Shown here: piece after piece, positions 48,961-60,290 of the stretch | Layout of the letters: the number at the start of each line of letters is the position of its first letter | Numbering within the stretch: position 1 is the stretch's first letter | Notes under the pieces: generated by a model | Told to the model about the DNA's origin: nothing | Seen by the model: only the letters and a program-made list of their open reading frames with translations | Database searches by the model: none | Assembly: GCF_901000735.1 (NCBI RefSeq) | Contig: NC_081549.1 | Coordinates: 2,193,989-2,257,988 of the forward strand | From: Corylus avellana | Taxonomy: Eukaryota; Streptophyta; Magnoliopsida; Fagales; Betulaceae | Reading direction: 5' to 3' | DNA length: 64,000 nucleotides | Program-made: the position numbers and the translations under genes

Positions 48961-49141
48961 AGAGTAATGCTAAAAATTATATTTTTGTCCCATAATTATT
49001 ATATAATATTGAAATTTTCATTTCAACCAACTCTTAGATCAGTCATTTAAAAAAAAAAAAACTCTAAGGGTTAGATTGAAATTGCCATGCAAGTGTTGTG
49101 GGATAGTTGTGATAAAAATCTAATTTCTAACATTACTCTTA
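48961..49141. mobile_element. MITE, GAGTAATGCTAAAAATTA family, copy 2
   Basis: The left end AGAGTAATGCTAAAAATTAT and the right end, read in reverse, AAGAGTAATGTTAGAAATTA form inverted termini of about 20 bp with three differences. The interior includes CCCATAATTATTATATAATA and AACCAACTCTTAGATCAGTC. There is no transposase. Confidence 0.65.
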
Positions 49142-49215
49142 TAAGAATATAAGATTTAGGAAAATGCTTAGTGTATTAAAACTTTTACTACCCCTTTACG
49201 AACGGAAGAGGCATG

Positions 49216-49460
49216 TGCATTTTTATCCCATAATTATCATACAATATTGAAATTTTAGTTTCAACCAACTCTTAGATCAGTCATTGTTTGCTTTTTTTTT
49301 TTTTTTTTTAAATCCTAAGGGTTCGATTGGAATTACCATGTAAGCATTGTGAGATAGTTGTGTGATAAAAATCTAATTTCTAACACTACTCTTATAAGAA
49401 TATAAGATTTAGAAAAATGCTTTGTGTATTAAAACTTTTACTACTCCTTTACAAACCGAA
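49216..49460 (+). repeat. tandem duplicate of the preceding MITE and its flank
   Basis: The block CATTTTTATCCCATAATTAT to CACTACTCTTATAAGAAT repeats the copy at 48961-49141, without its left terminus. It continues into the same downstream flank (ATAAGATTTAGAAAAATGCT, ATTAAAACTTTTACTAC). The event was therefore a local duplication of element plus flank, not a second insertion. The period is about 247 bp. Confidence 0.7.
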
Positions 49461-51062
49461 GAGGCAAGTGGGCTGTCATGTCAGCTATAATCAAATTTAA
49501 TTATTTAATGACCTACAAAATGACAATCGTCCACGTGGTATTACCACATTAGCCAAAATTAAATTTAATTATTTAATAACTAACGTAGATTAACTGTTAC
49601 GTCAATTTATAAAAAAACTTACAATAAAAATTATATCCTTAAAGGGGATCTAAGATTTAACAATCTCATTTGCAAGATTCAAGGCACTTATTCTGCACGC
49701 ACTACACAACATAATTATCTAATTGGGTCCGACTAATAATCTCCTCTGCCAATACAAACCTCTACATAATTGATAATTATTTGAAATAATTAAATTAAAT
49801 AGTGGGGCTTTCACGCCATGTTAGACTTATAGTCAACGACCACAATTAGGATGTTTACACATTTCATGAAGTGGGATATTTTGGTAACTTTGGTGTTACC
49901 CTTTGCTTGGGACTGAAGGGAGCAGGGTACTGAATCATGATTAGTTCCACCTATTTTTGCCCATGTTATGATTTTTGGATTGGTTTACTGCATGTTTTCA
50001 ATACGTGTGCATGCTTCAACTTTAAGTATAACACTTTCCTCGTGTGATGCAGGCATCCGAGACTAGTGATGTAAGAAGAATTTTACATGCCACATTACAT
50101 TTTGGAGAATTGTCATCCTTATATCATTACTCGGCGTTGGTTCAAATAATACGTAAATAATTTTAGTTGAAATGGAGAATAAACTGTAGAGTTGTCAATG
50201 ATATCGGGACAAAGTTTTTCTCATATATTTAAATGACTTTATTTTTAGAGCATGTAATTTTTATATATATTTTTAGTAAAATTAGTAGAAAATAAATGTA
50301 TGTGAAAATTAGTAAATTACTTTGGGTTAATATATTCAAACCCAACATCAGAACAAGCATGTATACATTAATAGTGGCTTGGTGTGGCGTCTCACATCGC
50401 CTGAGGATGTGAATGTGCTTATATGTATATTTGGATCATTCTTGACAATAACGCATTTTAAAGTCTTAATGGCCATGAACCTATTAGAATTCTGCAATTA
50501 AGCATGTTTATTGTGTTTGGAGAAGCCAAAAGCGGACAATATTGTGTCATTAGGGTGGGACATTACACTTTGTCTTCATTCTTGCTAGAATTGGCACCCC
50601 TAACTTCATTTTCTTGTGTCCTTTAGGAGTAGCTTAATTAGTTGGGACCATGTTTCGATCACTAGTAGTTAGTTCATATCTCTCTCAAAGAAAAAAAAAA
50701 AAAAAAAAAACTTTTTTTTTATTGGTTTGGGCCGGTCTTAAACCATATTCAGGCTAGAATTTGGGTGATAAAGGCCCACGGTCTGGAGTGCCTTTTAGAT
50801 TACACGTGGCCGACCACACCAAGATATTTGTCGAATTTTATCACGGACCGTTGGATGACTGGAAGATGTCCTCTTTGTTAGAAAACTAAAGAGCTGTGCT
50901 ATGCTGCAATACATAGCCAAACTCTTTTAAGAATGTTCTCCGATTAGGCACGATCGACGGCCCACATTTGATAGGATATCACACGTGGCATCAATTTGAA
51001 GGAGCGTAATATGTTAATTTCAATAAGCCTCTCTCCCGGTCTCTGTTGCTGTCATTGTGACA

Positions 51063-52244
51063 ATGCCTCCACTCTTGCATCGCCTACTGAGTACCTCCAC
51101 TCTCCGCAACCGCAATCTCCTTTCTCCTCCATTCCCGCCTCTCTCCTCTCTCCACCTCAGCCCTAAACCCACCCTCCTCTCTCTCTTCTGCCGTTTCCTC
51201 TCCTCCTCCCTCACACAAACCCCACCAACCCCAACCCTTCCATCACAAAACCCCAATCCCAGAACTAAAACCCCTTTGGAAAACCAATTCGAGACATGGG
51301 TCCAGAAGCTCAAGCCCGGGTTCACCCCCTCCGACGTGGAATACGCCCTGTGGTCCCAATCCGACCCGGACCTCGCCCTCGACCTCTTCCGATGGACCGC
51401 ACTGCAACGCGGCTACAAGCACAACCACGTCACCTACCTAACCGTCATTAAGATTCTCATTACCGGCAGGCGCTACCGCAACGCCGAGACCATTGTCGAG
51501 GAGGTACTCGCCGGCGCCTGTGACATCAGCGTCCCTCTTTACAATTCCATTATCAAATTCTGTTGCGGTCGAGGATCTCTGTTTAATCGCGCCTTCGATG
51601 TGTACAAGAAAATGTTTAACTCAGAGAACTGTAAGCCCACGCTCGAGACTTATACGATGTTGTTGAATTCGTTGCTCAGAAAGTTCAATAAGTTGAATGT
51701 GTGTTATATGTATTTACATTCGGTCCGGTCATTGGCAAAGCAAATGAAGGCGGTGGGTGTGATACCGGACACGTTCGTGTTGAACATGATTATCAAAGCG
51801 TATGCGAAGTGTCTTGAAGTTGATGAGGCGATTCGGGTTTTTCGCGAAATGGGGTTGTATGGATGTGAGCCAAATGCGTATAGCTATGGGTATATTGCGA
51901 AGGGTTTGTGTGAGAAGGGGAGGGTGGGTAAGGGTCTTGGGTTTTATAAGGAAATGAGAGGGAAGAGTTTGGTTCCGAGTAGTACTATTTACATGACTGT
52001 GATTTGCAGTGTTTCGTTGGAACGGAGGTATGAGGAAGCGACTGATGTTGTGTTCGATATGTTGGGGAATTCTATGTCTCCTGATTTGTTGACATACAAA
52101 ACATTGTTGGAGGGAATGTGTCGGGATGGGAGGGGCAACGAAGCCTTCGAACTGCTCGATGAATTGCGGAAGAGGGATTGCTCGATGGGTGAGAAGACTT
52201 ACAAGCATTTGTTGAATGGATTGCATTATCTAAGTCGCGAGTAG
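51063..52244 (+). CDS. P-class pentatricopeptide repeat protein
   Basis: An intronless 393-residue protein starting at the ATG at 51063. The first ~60 residues are rich in Leu, Ser, Pro and Arg with few acidic residues (HRLLSTSTLRNRN), fitting a mitochondrial or plastid transit peptide. PPR motifs of about 35 residues are recognisable: PTLETYTMLLNSLL, PDTFVLNMIIKAYAKCLEVD, PNAYSYGYIAKGLCEKGRVG, PSSTIYMTVICSVSLERRYE and PDLLTYKTLLEGMCRDGRGN, preceded by at least two degenerate ones. There is no E or DYW extension, so an RNA stability or processing role in an organelle is more likely than editing. It resembles Arabidopsis At3g25210 by memory, which I cannot verify. Confidence 0.92.
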   Translation: MPPLLHRLLSTSTLRNRNLLSPPFPPLSSLHLSPKPTLLSLFCRFLSSSLTQTPPTPTLPSQNPNPRTKTPLENQFETWVQKLKPGFTPSDVEYALWSQSDPDLALDLFRWTALQRGYKHNHVTYLTVIKILITGRRYRNAETIVEEVLAGACDISVPLYNSIIKFCCGRGSLFNRAFDVYKKMFNSENCKPTLETYTMLLNSLLRKFNKLNVCYMYLHSVRSLAKQMKAVGVIPDTFVLNMIIKAYAKCLEVDEAIRVFREMGLYGCEPNAYSYGYIAKGLCEKGRVGKGLGFYKEMRGKSLVPSSTIYMTVICSVSLERRYEEATDVVFDMLGNSMSPDLLTYKTLLEGMCRDGRGNEAFELLDELRKRDCSMGEKTYKHLLNGLHYLSRE

Positions 52245-54103
52245 GCTCTTTATTCACCAATCTGAAGTCATTGAAGACTTGTTACTGAATACAAGTTCAC
52301 AAACATAGCAAGCATCTAGAAACTGTTGAATTTGATGTGAAGTATCTAATCCAGTCCTTGGCTGATTCATCCCCACCTCTAAATGCTGCATAAAAAAGAT
52401 GTTTTCTGCAGAGAAAGCAACATTTTGGATCTCTGCAACAAAAGTTTTGTAAAATAGTGTGGCGGGTCTTCTCACTTCTGTTTGCTAGAACTTCCATGTC
52501 AATAACTGGGACAGTGGATAGTTCTGATGATATTGGGCATCCCTGGTGAACTTTCTAAAGGTATTCGGATTCTTCTAAGCAAAATCATGAGGAGATTAGC
52601 ATGTTGATTTGATTTCTTGCATCCTTGTAGTCATGTTCGATCAAAACAAATATTACTGTATAGGATCTTCTTATTTCTGATAGAACGCTTTTTTTTTTCT
52701 TTTTTTTTAATTAAATTTTCTTCTTGCTGCAATTCGTATGGAATTGGACTATAATTGTAGAAATTGCTAGCTAGGATTGTGGACTCTTGATGCCTTTCTC
52801 CAGAAAAAAGAAGAAGAATCAACTAGCTGAATCTCTTGAAGATTAGTTGGAAGTTTTAAAGATTTTGTATAACGTATATCTAAGGTTCATTTTTATAGAA
52901 ATGTCCATCCCCCACCCTTGTTGAGAAGAGACAAAGGGTTGCACATCCATCACTGCCATGTTTCTCTTCTGAAACAATCTTTAGCATTTATCTCAGGCCA
53001 TAGAGCATACATTGTAGCAGTCACTATAATTCTAACCACAATGAAGAGAAAAAATTTGCCTCTATAGTGGGAGGTCATTCACCGAATAAACTTCTTTTCA
53101 AATATTAAACCAAATACTTGCTTGGCATGGGCAACAAACAAAGAGAAGGGCAATGGTTTCCTCACGCAACAATTGCTAAGCAAGGCAGCGGAAGAATTTG
53201 GATTTGATCATCCAATGGGTGGTCTCACAATTTCCTGCAGATATCTTCATAAATCTTACTTCATGAATTGTTGTAATAAGCCCCAATAAAATAAAACAAG
53301 CAGTGAAAATCTTGTAAACCCACGTATATTGTTTATTTTACTTGTAGAATCATTCGCAATTTCTTTTACACTTAACAAATCTATTTTACTATTCTCTGAG
53401 AGTGCTTTCCACAAGGGGAAGATGTAATTGTGAGCATTAGAGCTGAAGTTAATTAAGGTCTCTCATTAGCTTCTTCATCAACTCTTTCCTGGGTGGTTGA
53501 GTGTTTATGCAATTTACTTTGAATGGTGTTTGATTTTTCGTTGATGTTGTCGATGTTCTGTGCTGGATGTTTTATAATGGTAGTTTTAAGCACTAAAGTT
53601 CCACACTAAAAGAGGAAAGATTCTCTCTGTTCTTTTGCTTTTCGACCGACCAAACAATATTCTTATTCGGGAAATTAATGAGGTTGTATTGGCAAGCGAA
53701 GACGTATCTCTCTCTCAAAGGGCACGTGGATTTGTCTGGTCTTATTAGCTCTGAACCTTTTGTTTATTCCCATCGTTTTCACAAGTAGAAGAAGGATATA
53801 TAATAACGGAACGAATAAAATTGAATTGGAAGAAATTTTTTTAATTCGGTTTATTAAATTGATATTTGTTTATAGAGCGTGTAATTTTATACATGTGTTT
53901 TTATAATCGGTAAATATTATTAAAAATGCACGTAAAAATTTCATGTGTTTAAAAAATATATATATTAGTTTAATAAGCTGAATTAATATATATATATATA
54001 TCAATTCGAGGAAACTTTATCGAATATATATGATGGCCAAGCTGTTCCAAAATTCCAATGAAAACAAAGTAAATACTCTCAACACATGGTAATAAGTTTG
54101 GGA

Positions 54104-54234
54104 GATATTATTTAGTATTCTCTAGTCCTTCTCATTCTTCTATGACGACATGGCATTGTTAATCTACAGAATCTTTAGATTAACAATGCCATGTCAGAGA
54201 AAAAAAAATGACAAGAAAATACAAAATATCATTT
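54104..54234. repeat. foldback element with perfect 19-bp stem
   Basis: GACATGGCATTGTTAATCT at 54147-54165 is followed after 11 nt by its exact reverse complement at 54177-54195. Outer arms GATATTATTTAGTATTCTC and, on the right, AAAATACAAAATATC extend the pairing imperfectly. The compact symmetric form fits a small foldback MITE. A transcribed copy would fold into a tight hairpin. Confidence 0.65.
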
Positions 54235-54332
54235 TCCGATAAGTTTTGGAATGAATTCCCAACATGGGAATTCCATTCGATACAATTTTCAAGAAGGTTC
54301 CAATGCAGTAGCACCATGTATCCAAGGGATTT

Positions 54333-54529
54333 GGCTTACATACTGTTATTAAAATAACAGCATGTATGCTGTAGTTTAATCAACGGTCAAGATTGAATTT
54401 TTCAAAATCTCTTTTTATTTTCTCTCTCCTATTAAATGCTTCTAAAAGTAAATCAACTTTAAAATTCAATCTTGACCGTTAATTCAACTACAACATACAT
54501 ATTGTTATTAAAATAACAGCATGTAAGCC
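54333..54529. mobile_element. foldback MITE with ~65-bp inverted arms
   Basis: The left arm starts GGCTTACATACTGTTATT and runs to GGTCAAGATTGAATTTTT. The right arm read in reverse is GGCTTACATGCTGTTATTTT to GGTCAAGATTGAATTTTA. GGAT occurs on both sides (54327-54330, 54530-54533, the left copy separated by TT), a possible target duplication. The loop has no coding content. Confidence 0.7.
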
Positions 54530-55478
54530 GGATCGGTACCCAAGAACACCGGCATGCGTTCCTACCCAGTGAACAAGTGTAGCTTAAATAAGTAGGTTTA
54601 ATTGTGACACCAAGAGATTAGGTAGCTAGCTAGCTAGGTTTAAATTTTTTTCTCAATTTTCGAAAGAACAAAAAAAAAAAAAAAAAAAAAAAGAAAGAAG
54701 GTGGTGTTGGGGTATTATAGCTTTTGTTAAAAGTCTTTCTCAAACTCTTGAATTGCTCTTTCTTTTCCTCTCTCTCTCTCTCATATATATATTTTCTGTA
54801 GCTTGACCCTCGCGCGTCGTGAACGGTGGTGAGCTGAAGCCCACGTCGTTCCCACGGTCGCCACCTTGCAGCCGCATGCTCGCACCTCCGGCCATCCTCT
54901 AGGTTCGGATCCTCCTCCTCCTCCGTAAAGCTCTTTTCCCTCTTTCTTACCAATATCTCTCACCATATATTATATATATATATATATATATATTCTCACA
55001 AGATGATCACTTCAAATATATATGAATTCGAACTGTGATTGTGGTTTGAGAGACACAAACTTCAGATCTCTCATTTGCTTAATTAGTTTTACTTACAGTT
55101 GATCACTAGTTGAAAGTTTAAAATCAAATGTTTGTATGAACATGCAGTTCTTTTGTGCATAAATGATGGTTAATTTGTTTATCTCTAATTCTAAAGATAT
55201 ATATGACTTCGGCGGTGTCATTCACTTTCATGCTTAATAATTATAAATTATTGTATCAATATCTTCAATAATTGATTTTTTTTTTTTTTTTTTTAACTAA
55301 ATGGGTTATGCGGGTTGCAACACAGCTTATTTCGGGTCATCCATCCACTTATTTAAATGGGTTATATTATCGCCTCAAGCAAACACAAATTATCACCTTA
55401 CACTTGGTGAAAAAAATAAAAAATAAAGAGAAAAAGAAAAAGTAATACGAACATTTTTCTGAATCATCCTAAAATGTT

Positions 55479-55578
55479 CCACGTGTCTGACTGTTACTAA
55501 TTGTCTAGCAAGACATTTGTATCTGTCGCTTGCTGATTGGTTGGAAATTGTGTGTTCATTGCATGCACGAAACGTGTC
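55479..55578 (+). promoter_or_regulatory. two distal ACGTGTC elements upstream of ABI5
   Basis: CCACGTGTC at 55479-55487 and AACGTGTCA at 55571-55579 both contain ACGTGTC, a strong ABRE core recognised by group A bZIP factors. They lie about 1.1 kb upstream of the ABI5 start, on the same strand. Function is inferred from the motif alone. Confidence 0.35.
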
Positions 55579-56395
55579 ATTTTTCTTGTTGAATCATGCA
55601 CAAACTTACACACAACACATGCAAGTCGTTGCCGTCTTAAATTTTTATCCCTTTTTCATGGCCATTATATTTTTTTTTTTATTGTGCCTTTAATTATCTC
55701 TCTCAATTTAATTTGGTAAAGTTGTGTCCATTAATTAGTCAAATATTATAAGAGGAATTTTATGAAGCCCACTGGCTCGAGTATGTTTCAGATAGATAAC
55801 CTAGTAAAAGGTTCTTTCATATTTGCTGTTAACGATCTAAATAACGAATAAAGTTGGTTGTTGGATTTCTTTGATGGTCATGAAAATTAAAGGATCAAAC
55901 CCCATACCCCATCAAAGTTAAAATTATTAGATTTAATTTCCTGAATTCTTAAAAGTATTGTGTCATTGTCAAATGGAACTGTCTGATAAATAAAGGTTTA
56001 CTTCTTATACATATTTGTTTGGTGGAGTCTGGTTGATGCTTATAAGTAAAGGCACCCTTTTACAAGCATCTACCTATATATATATATAAAGAATCATTTA
56101 AAAGAAACAATTTAATTCAGATGATAGTTTTACCTCATTTATATGTATCTATCGACTTTTTATATGACAACATGATCAAGACTCATTGTCACTTGTGTAT
56201 ACTATGATCATCTACTATTGCTTGACTGAAAAAAATGAAAAAAAATAAAAGAAAAATGCTTGAATTACTACCATTTTTACTATACTTCTTTACAAAACAT
56301 GTGAGTAGAGCCAAAAGTTCTAAAAAAAAAAAATGTCTAGCATTTTTCTTTATGAAAATAATATATAAAAAGAATATGATTTTTGTAACGTTAAT

Positions 56396-56466
56396 TGACG
56401 TAACCTGTGAGAAGCACTGCAATTAGTGCTCCAAACTCCAAAGTAAAATCAGCTGAAGTTACGTCA
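56396..56466. promoter_or_regulatory. inverted TGACGTAA pair in ABI5 proximal promoter
   Basis: TGACGTAA at 56396-56403 is followed by its exact reverse complement TTACGTCA at 56459-56466, about 160-230 bp before the start codon. TGACGTAA is an ACGT-core site for bZIP factors such as HY5 or TGA types. The symmetric spacing (63 bp start to start) makes chance less attractive. Confidence 0.45.
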
Positions 56467-56626
56467 TTCCCTTCTCGTATATGCCGGAAAAAGTGTCTCG
56501 TTCTTTGTACCGCTGACCAGTGGCATAAACTCTGAATGCTAACAACACCTTCCTGCTGCCTTGCACTCCCAAAGCAGCTGCAATCTCTCACATTTCATCG
56601 CCGCCGATCTCCTCTGCATCACAAAC

Positions 56627-58231
56627 ATGGTGGCCACCGAAGGCGACCCCGACCAACAACACAAGAACAACGTTAACCCCTTCTCGTCTCTTGGAAGACA
56701 ATCCTCCATCTACTCCCTCACTCTCGATGAGTTCCAGCACACCCTCTGCGAGAGCGGCAAGAACTTCGGCTCCATGAACATGGACGAGTTCCTCACCAGC
56801 ATCTGGACGGCGGAAGAGAACCAAGCCACCACCACCAACACCACCGCCGCCGCCGCCGCCACAACCACCAACAACGCTACTACCGCTAACAATATCAGCA
56901 GCCATGTCGTTTTAGCGAAGCAGCCGAGCTTGCCACGACAAGGCTCCCTCACGCTTCCCGCACCGCTGTGTAGGAAAACGGTAGAAGAAGTTTGGTCTGA
57001 AATCCACGGAGATCAGAACAATAGTAATAGCGATAACAATAATGGCGATGATGTTCACAATTCCGAGTCTGCCCCTCGCCAGCCGACTTTTGGAGAGATG
57101 ACTTTGGAGGATTTTCTGATAAGGGCAGGGGTAGTGAGGGAACAATCATCAATGTTGCCAGCTTCTCAAACCCAAACCCAAACCCAGCAGCAACAGTTCG
57201 GCGTGTACCAGAAAACCAACCCGGCTGTGCGTCCCACTTTTGTCAACAGGCCTATGATAGGATTGAGCGGTGCTGCAGAGTCATCAGGGTATGCAGGAAA
57301 CAGCAAGAGGAGTACAGGTGGAGGTGGGTACCCGCCGCAGCCGCAGCCGCAACCACCGCCGCCGTTGGCGGTTTGTTTTGGTGGGAGGGTAATGAATGGG
57401 GGCGGGGGATATGGCGCGGCGGCGCCGGCAATGGGAGTGGTGGCGCCGGTGAGTCCAGTGTCTTCTGATGGGATGTGCACAAGTACTCAGATTGACAACT
57501 CAGCAAGTCAGTTTGAGTTGGACATGGGAGGGCTAAGGGGAAGGAAGAGGATCATAGATGGTCCGGTGGAAAAGGTGGTGGAGAGGAGACAGAGAAGGAT
57601 GATCAAGAATAGAGAGTCGGCGGCCAGGTCTAGAGCCAGGAAACAGGTAATTAATTATTTAATTAATTAATTATATATTTACTTCTTTCACAGTCACAGA
57701 ATCAAAATCAAAATTTCCATACAATTTTTCATATATCTACTCTTACAGGCGTACACAGTTGAACTAGAAGCGGAATTGAACCAATTAAGAGAAGAGAATG
57801 CCAACCTTAAACACTCTCTGGTAATTAATTATTACATACACATACTGACATTTGATTGGTTAAAAGGTTGTCATTTATATATATGAATTAATACAAGTCT
57901 TGCTTTTGTTTCTCTTCAACTCAAGCAGGAAGAGATTGAGAGGAAAAGAAAGCAACAGGTAACTGTATATATATAGTATGTTCTGTTACAAAAGAATTGT
58001 GTTTTGTTCATTAATGTTGTTTCTGCAATTGATGCAAATTTCTTTCAAATTGCTTCCATCTCTCTTGTTCTTGTCATGTTCCTACAAAAACCCTTGTGTT
58101 TGTTACATGGATTGTAAAATCCTTCTCTCTGGCAGTACTTTGAGGAAACGAAAACGAAAGCCCAAACCAAGGCTCAAAAGGCAAAAGAGAGACTGAGGCT
58201 TTTGAGAAGGAATCTAAGTTGCCCATTGTGA
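56627..58231 (+). CDS. ABI5: ABSCISIC ACID INSENSITIVE 5 bZIP transcription factor
   Basis: A group A bZIP that executes ABA control of seed dormancy, germination arrest and late-embryogenesis genes by binding ABREs. Four exons (56627-57646, 57749-57820, 57929-57958, 58136-58231) join in phase to 405 residues. Conserved blocks in order: SLGRQSSIYSLTLDEFQ (21-37, with the RQSS SnRK2 site), MNMDEFLTSIW, LPRQGSLTLPAPLCRKTVEE, QPTFGEMTLEDFL, the basic region KVVERRQRRMIKNRESAARS to RKQ (residue 340), and a leucine zipper in exons 2-4 (AYTVELEAELNQLREENANL). The C-terminus RRNLSCPL is diagnostic for ABI5/DPBF. Low-complexity Ala/Thr/Asn and Gln/Pro/Gly tracts fill the linkers. A GT-AG pair at about 58246-58332 suggests a further 3' UTR intron. 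The ABI5 label over other DPBF members rests on the N-terminal and C-terminal blocks. Confidence 0.95.
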
Positions 58232-58239
58232 AGTAAAAA

Positions 58240-59650
58240 AGATGGTAATTAATTGGATTATTACTTTCTTATCTTCTCCAATCTCCATTAACATAAATAT
58301 TCACATGCTTAAAGAATTACCCTTTTTGCAGTGCAAGGAGGGAGTAAAAGTGGAAGCCATGACAGAGGAATAATGAAAACAACAAAGGTCAGACCAGCGT
58401 ACGTAGGAAAGGCTAACAGATGATGAGGGTGATGATGAGAAGAAATTCGATCATATTTTCATGGTGGGGTTTGGATATCATGACATAGGATTAATTAGCT
58501 TAAAATTGAGACTATATATTAATCACTAGATATATGATTAATGTATAAAAGCCAGCTGCTACACCTAGTACTGCATGCTGAAGTCGTTACACGTTTGTAT
58601 TAATTCTTACTGTCTTTTTGAAGCTGGCAGACCAGTGTATGCTCTTATAGTTCTTGCTGCCTTGTAATTTGTACATCTTTGCTCTTGTTTTTTTCTCTGT
58701 CGAAGCCTCCCAGGATGGATGGTATATATATATATATATACACATCTATAAACATAGATTTCCTCTGCCATCTTTGCTCTACAAGTATATATCCCTTGAT
58801 TGAGTAATTCTATAAGTCCGTTTTGTATTCCTCAAAAAACGAGATAGCATTTAAAATTACCATTTGATCAAAATTTAATAGTGATCAATCACAAGGCTAA
58901 TGGTGATTTTAAGAGACACATAATCATCCTTAGAAGAACACAAGAGTGACACAAAAATGGGCATTTAGCATTACTCATCCTTGATTAGCCTGCATGCATG
59001 CGGGATATTGTTAAAAAATGGGCATTTAGCATTACTCATCCTTGATTAGCCTGCATGCATGCGGGATATTGTCAAATAACTTCTTTTATCCTTGAAAAAT
59101 GTTCTTGTTTTTTGTGTTGAACAGGTAATTATAAAAAAATTTAATTAATTATTTATCAATTGTTAATTTTTTTTAATTAATTTTTTATTAATTTTTAACA
59201 ATTAAATTATGATCAAGAACAATATAATTAACAATAAGACATGAACGTTCTTAATTTTTTATTTTATTAAGATATATAAGTGGTGATTTAATATATATAG
59301 TAAAGCAGAGAAAGACATCACAGTACTCCCAATCAACCATTTATGTTCCACATACGATGACGGGTCTCAATCTCATGTGGGAAGGGCTTTTTGGAACTTA
59401 CAAAGAAATGCTTGCCATGTCTCTGCTCGATCGCAACCGTATAAGACTTAAGTCTCCCTGAATATATTTCCTGGAAGTTTAAGGCAACACCTTTTGACTT
59501 TAGACAGCATTCCTTTCAACGTTTTCCTGGAAGATGTGAGGGCTTCACTTTCCTTGCTTTCAAGGGCTATAAAATAAGACCCATCATTGCTACCTTAAAG
59601 CCTCATTACTATTTACTACCAAGAAAAAATACCTCTTTCGCTCGAGTTCC
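58240..59650. other. ABI5 3' UTR and spacer
   Basis: The 3' UTR probably continues to about 58680. A (TA)n run is at 58721-58740, and a perfect 61-bp tandem duplication lies at 58953-59072 (listed separately). No other gene is supported. Confidence 0.5.
58953..59072 (+). repeat. near-perfect tandem duplication, period 61 bp
   Basis: AAAAATGGGCATTTAGCATT to GCATGCATGCGGGATATTGT is present twice, at 58953 and 59014, with no difference over about 59 bp. The identity indicates a recent event or an unstable locus. The unit contains TGCATGCATGC, an RY-like core doubled. Confidence 0.85.
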
Positions 59651-59655
59651 AAGCC

Positions 59656-60290
59656 ATGAGTAGAAGGTGTGACCGTTGCCTTTTCAAGTTAATCTTCTAC
59701 TTCCTCTTCTTCCTCATCATAGCCAGTTTCATTATCAGTGTCGGAAGCTTAGTCTTCTGGCTTATATTCACTCCGACCGAGGTCAAGTTTCGCGTCACCA
59801 AGGCCTCACTCACGCAATTCAATTCCACCGCCGTTGCCGCCAACAACACGCTCAACTATAAACTGGAGCTCAACATCACCCTCAGAAACTCCAACAAGAG
59901 GGTGGGGATATACTACCACCGCATCGAAGCCATTGCTTATTACAAGAAAAAGTGGTTCTCTACGGTGAGTTTGACTCCATTCTACCAAGGGCACAAGAAT
60001 ACGAGTGTTCTAAGACCGGTTTTTAAAGGGCAACAAGTCCTATCGCTTGGGACTCGCAACCTCGCAAAGTTTGATTCCGAGAAGAGTGGTGGGCTTTAAA
60101 GTATTGATATAAATCTCGCCGTCAAGATAAGGATCAAGTATGGTAAGATCAAGACTCTCCGATTCAAGCCGCGGAAGATCGATTGTCCATTGAAGGTACC
60201 TTTGAGCTCTAATGGAATACTGAAGGTTTTCAGACAACCAAGTGTGACAATGTTTATTTTTTCTCAGACCCTGATGCTATAGTCGTATGA
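59656..60290 (+). pseudogene. NDR1/HIN1-like (LEA_2) gene, broken
   Basis: The first 147 codons encode a normal NHL protein start: SRRCDRCLFKLIFYFLFF, one membrane span (to ~38), then the LEA_2 domain (KFRVTKASLTQFN, NYKLELNITLRNSNKRVGIY, YQGHKNTSVLRPVFKGQQVL). The frame stops at TAA (60097-60099) where the family usually has Val-Tyr-Ser. Beyond it the homology continues in the same frame as SIDINLAVKIRIKYGKIKTL and RKIDCPLKVPLSSNG to about 60220. It then shifts to another frame (FQTTKCDNVYFF, ending at 60290). There are thus two lesions: a nonsense codon and a frameshift. A truncated product with membrane anchor and half domain could still be made. NHL proteins act in plasma-membrane defence and salt signalling. 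Confidence 0.85.

Larger units (their letters stand above)
48720..51000. other. spacer between germin-like and PPR genes
   Basis: It contains two adjacent copies of a MITE (48961-49141, 49216-49392) within a larger ~240-bp tandem duplication and a poly-A-tailed SINE-like fragment near 50626-50710. No gene is supported. The last ~250 bp hold ACACGTGGC motifs at 50801 and 50982 near the PPR start. Confidence 0.5.
52250..55440. other. spacer between PPR and ABI5 genes
   Basis: The first part is probably the PPR 3' UTR. Two foldback elements are at 54104-54234 and 54333-54529. A GC-rich island at 54806-54940 (CGCGCGTCGTGAACGG, then (CTC)n) stands out, with a short open frame on the minus strand that shows no domain. 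(TA)n runs are at 53986-54000 and 54965-54991. Confidence 0.5.

Noticed and set aside
51729..52226. 165-residue minus-strand frame over the PPR gene
   Set aside because: Antisense shadow of the PPR coding sequence with no motif of its own.
54630..54966. Minus-strand frames of 61 and 107 residues over a GC-rich island
   Set aside because: They are built from GA-repeat and poly-A sequence (ERERE, FFFFF runs) with no recognisable domain.
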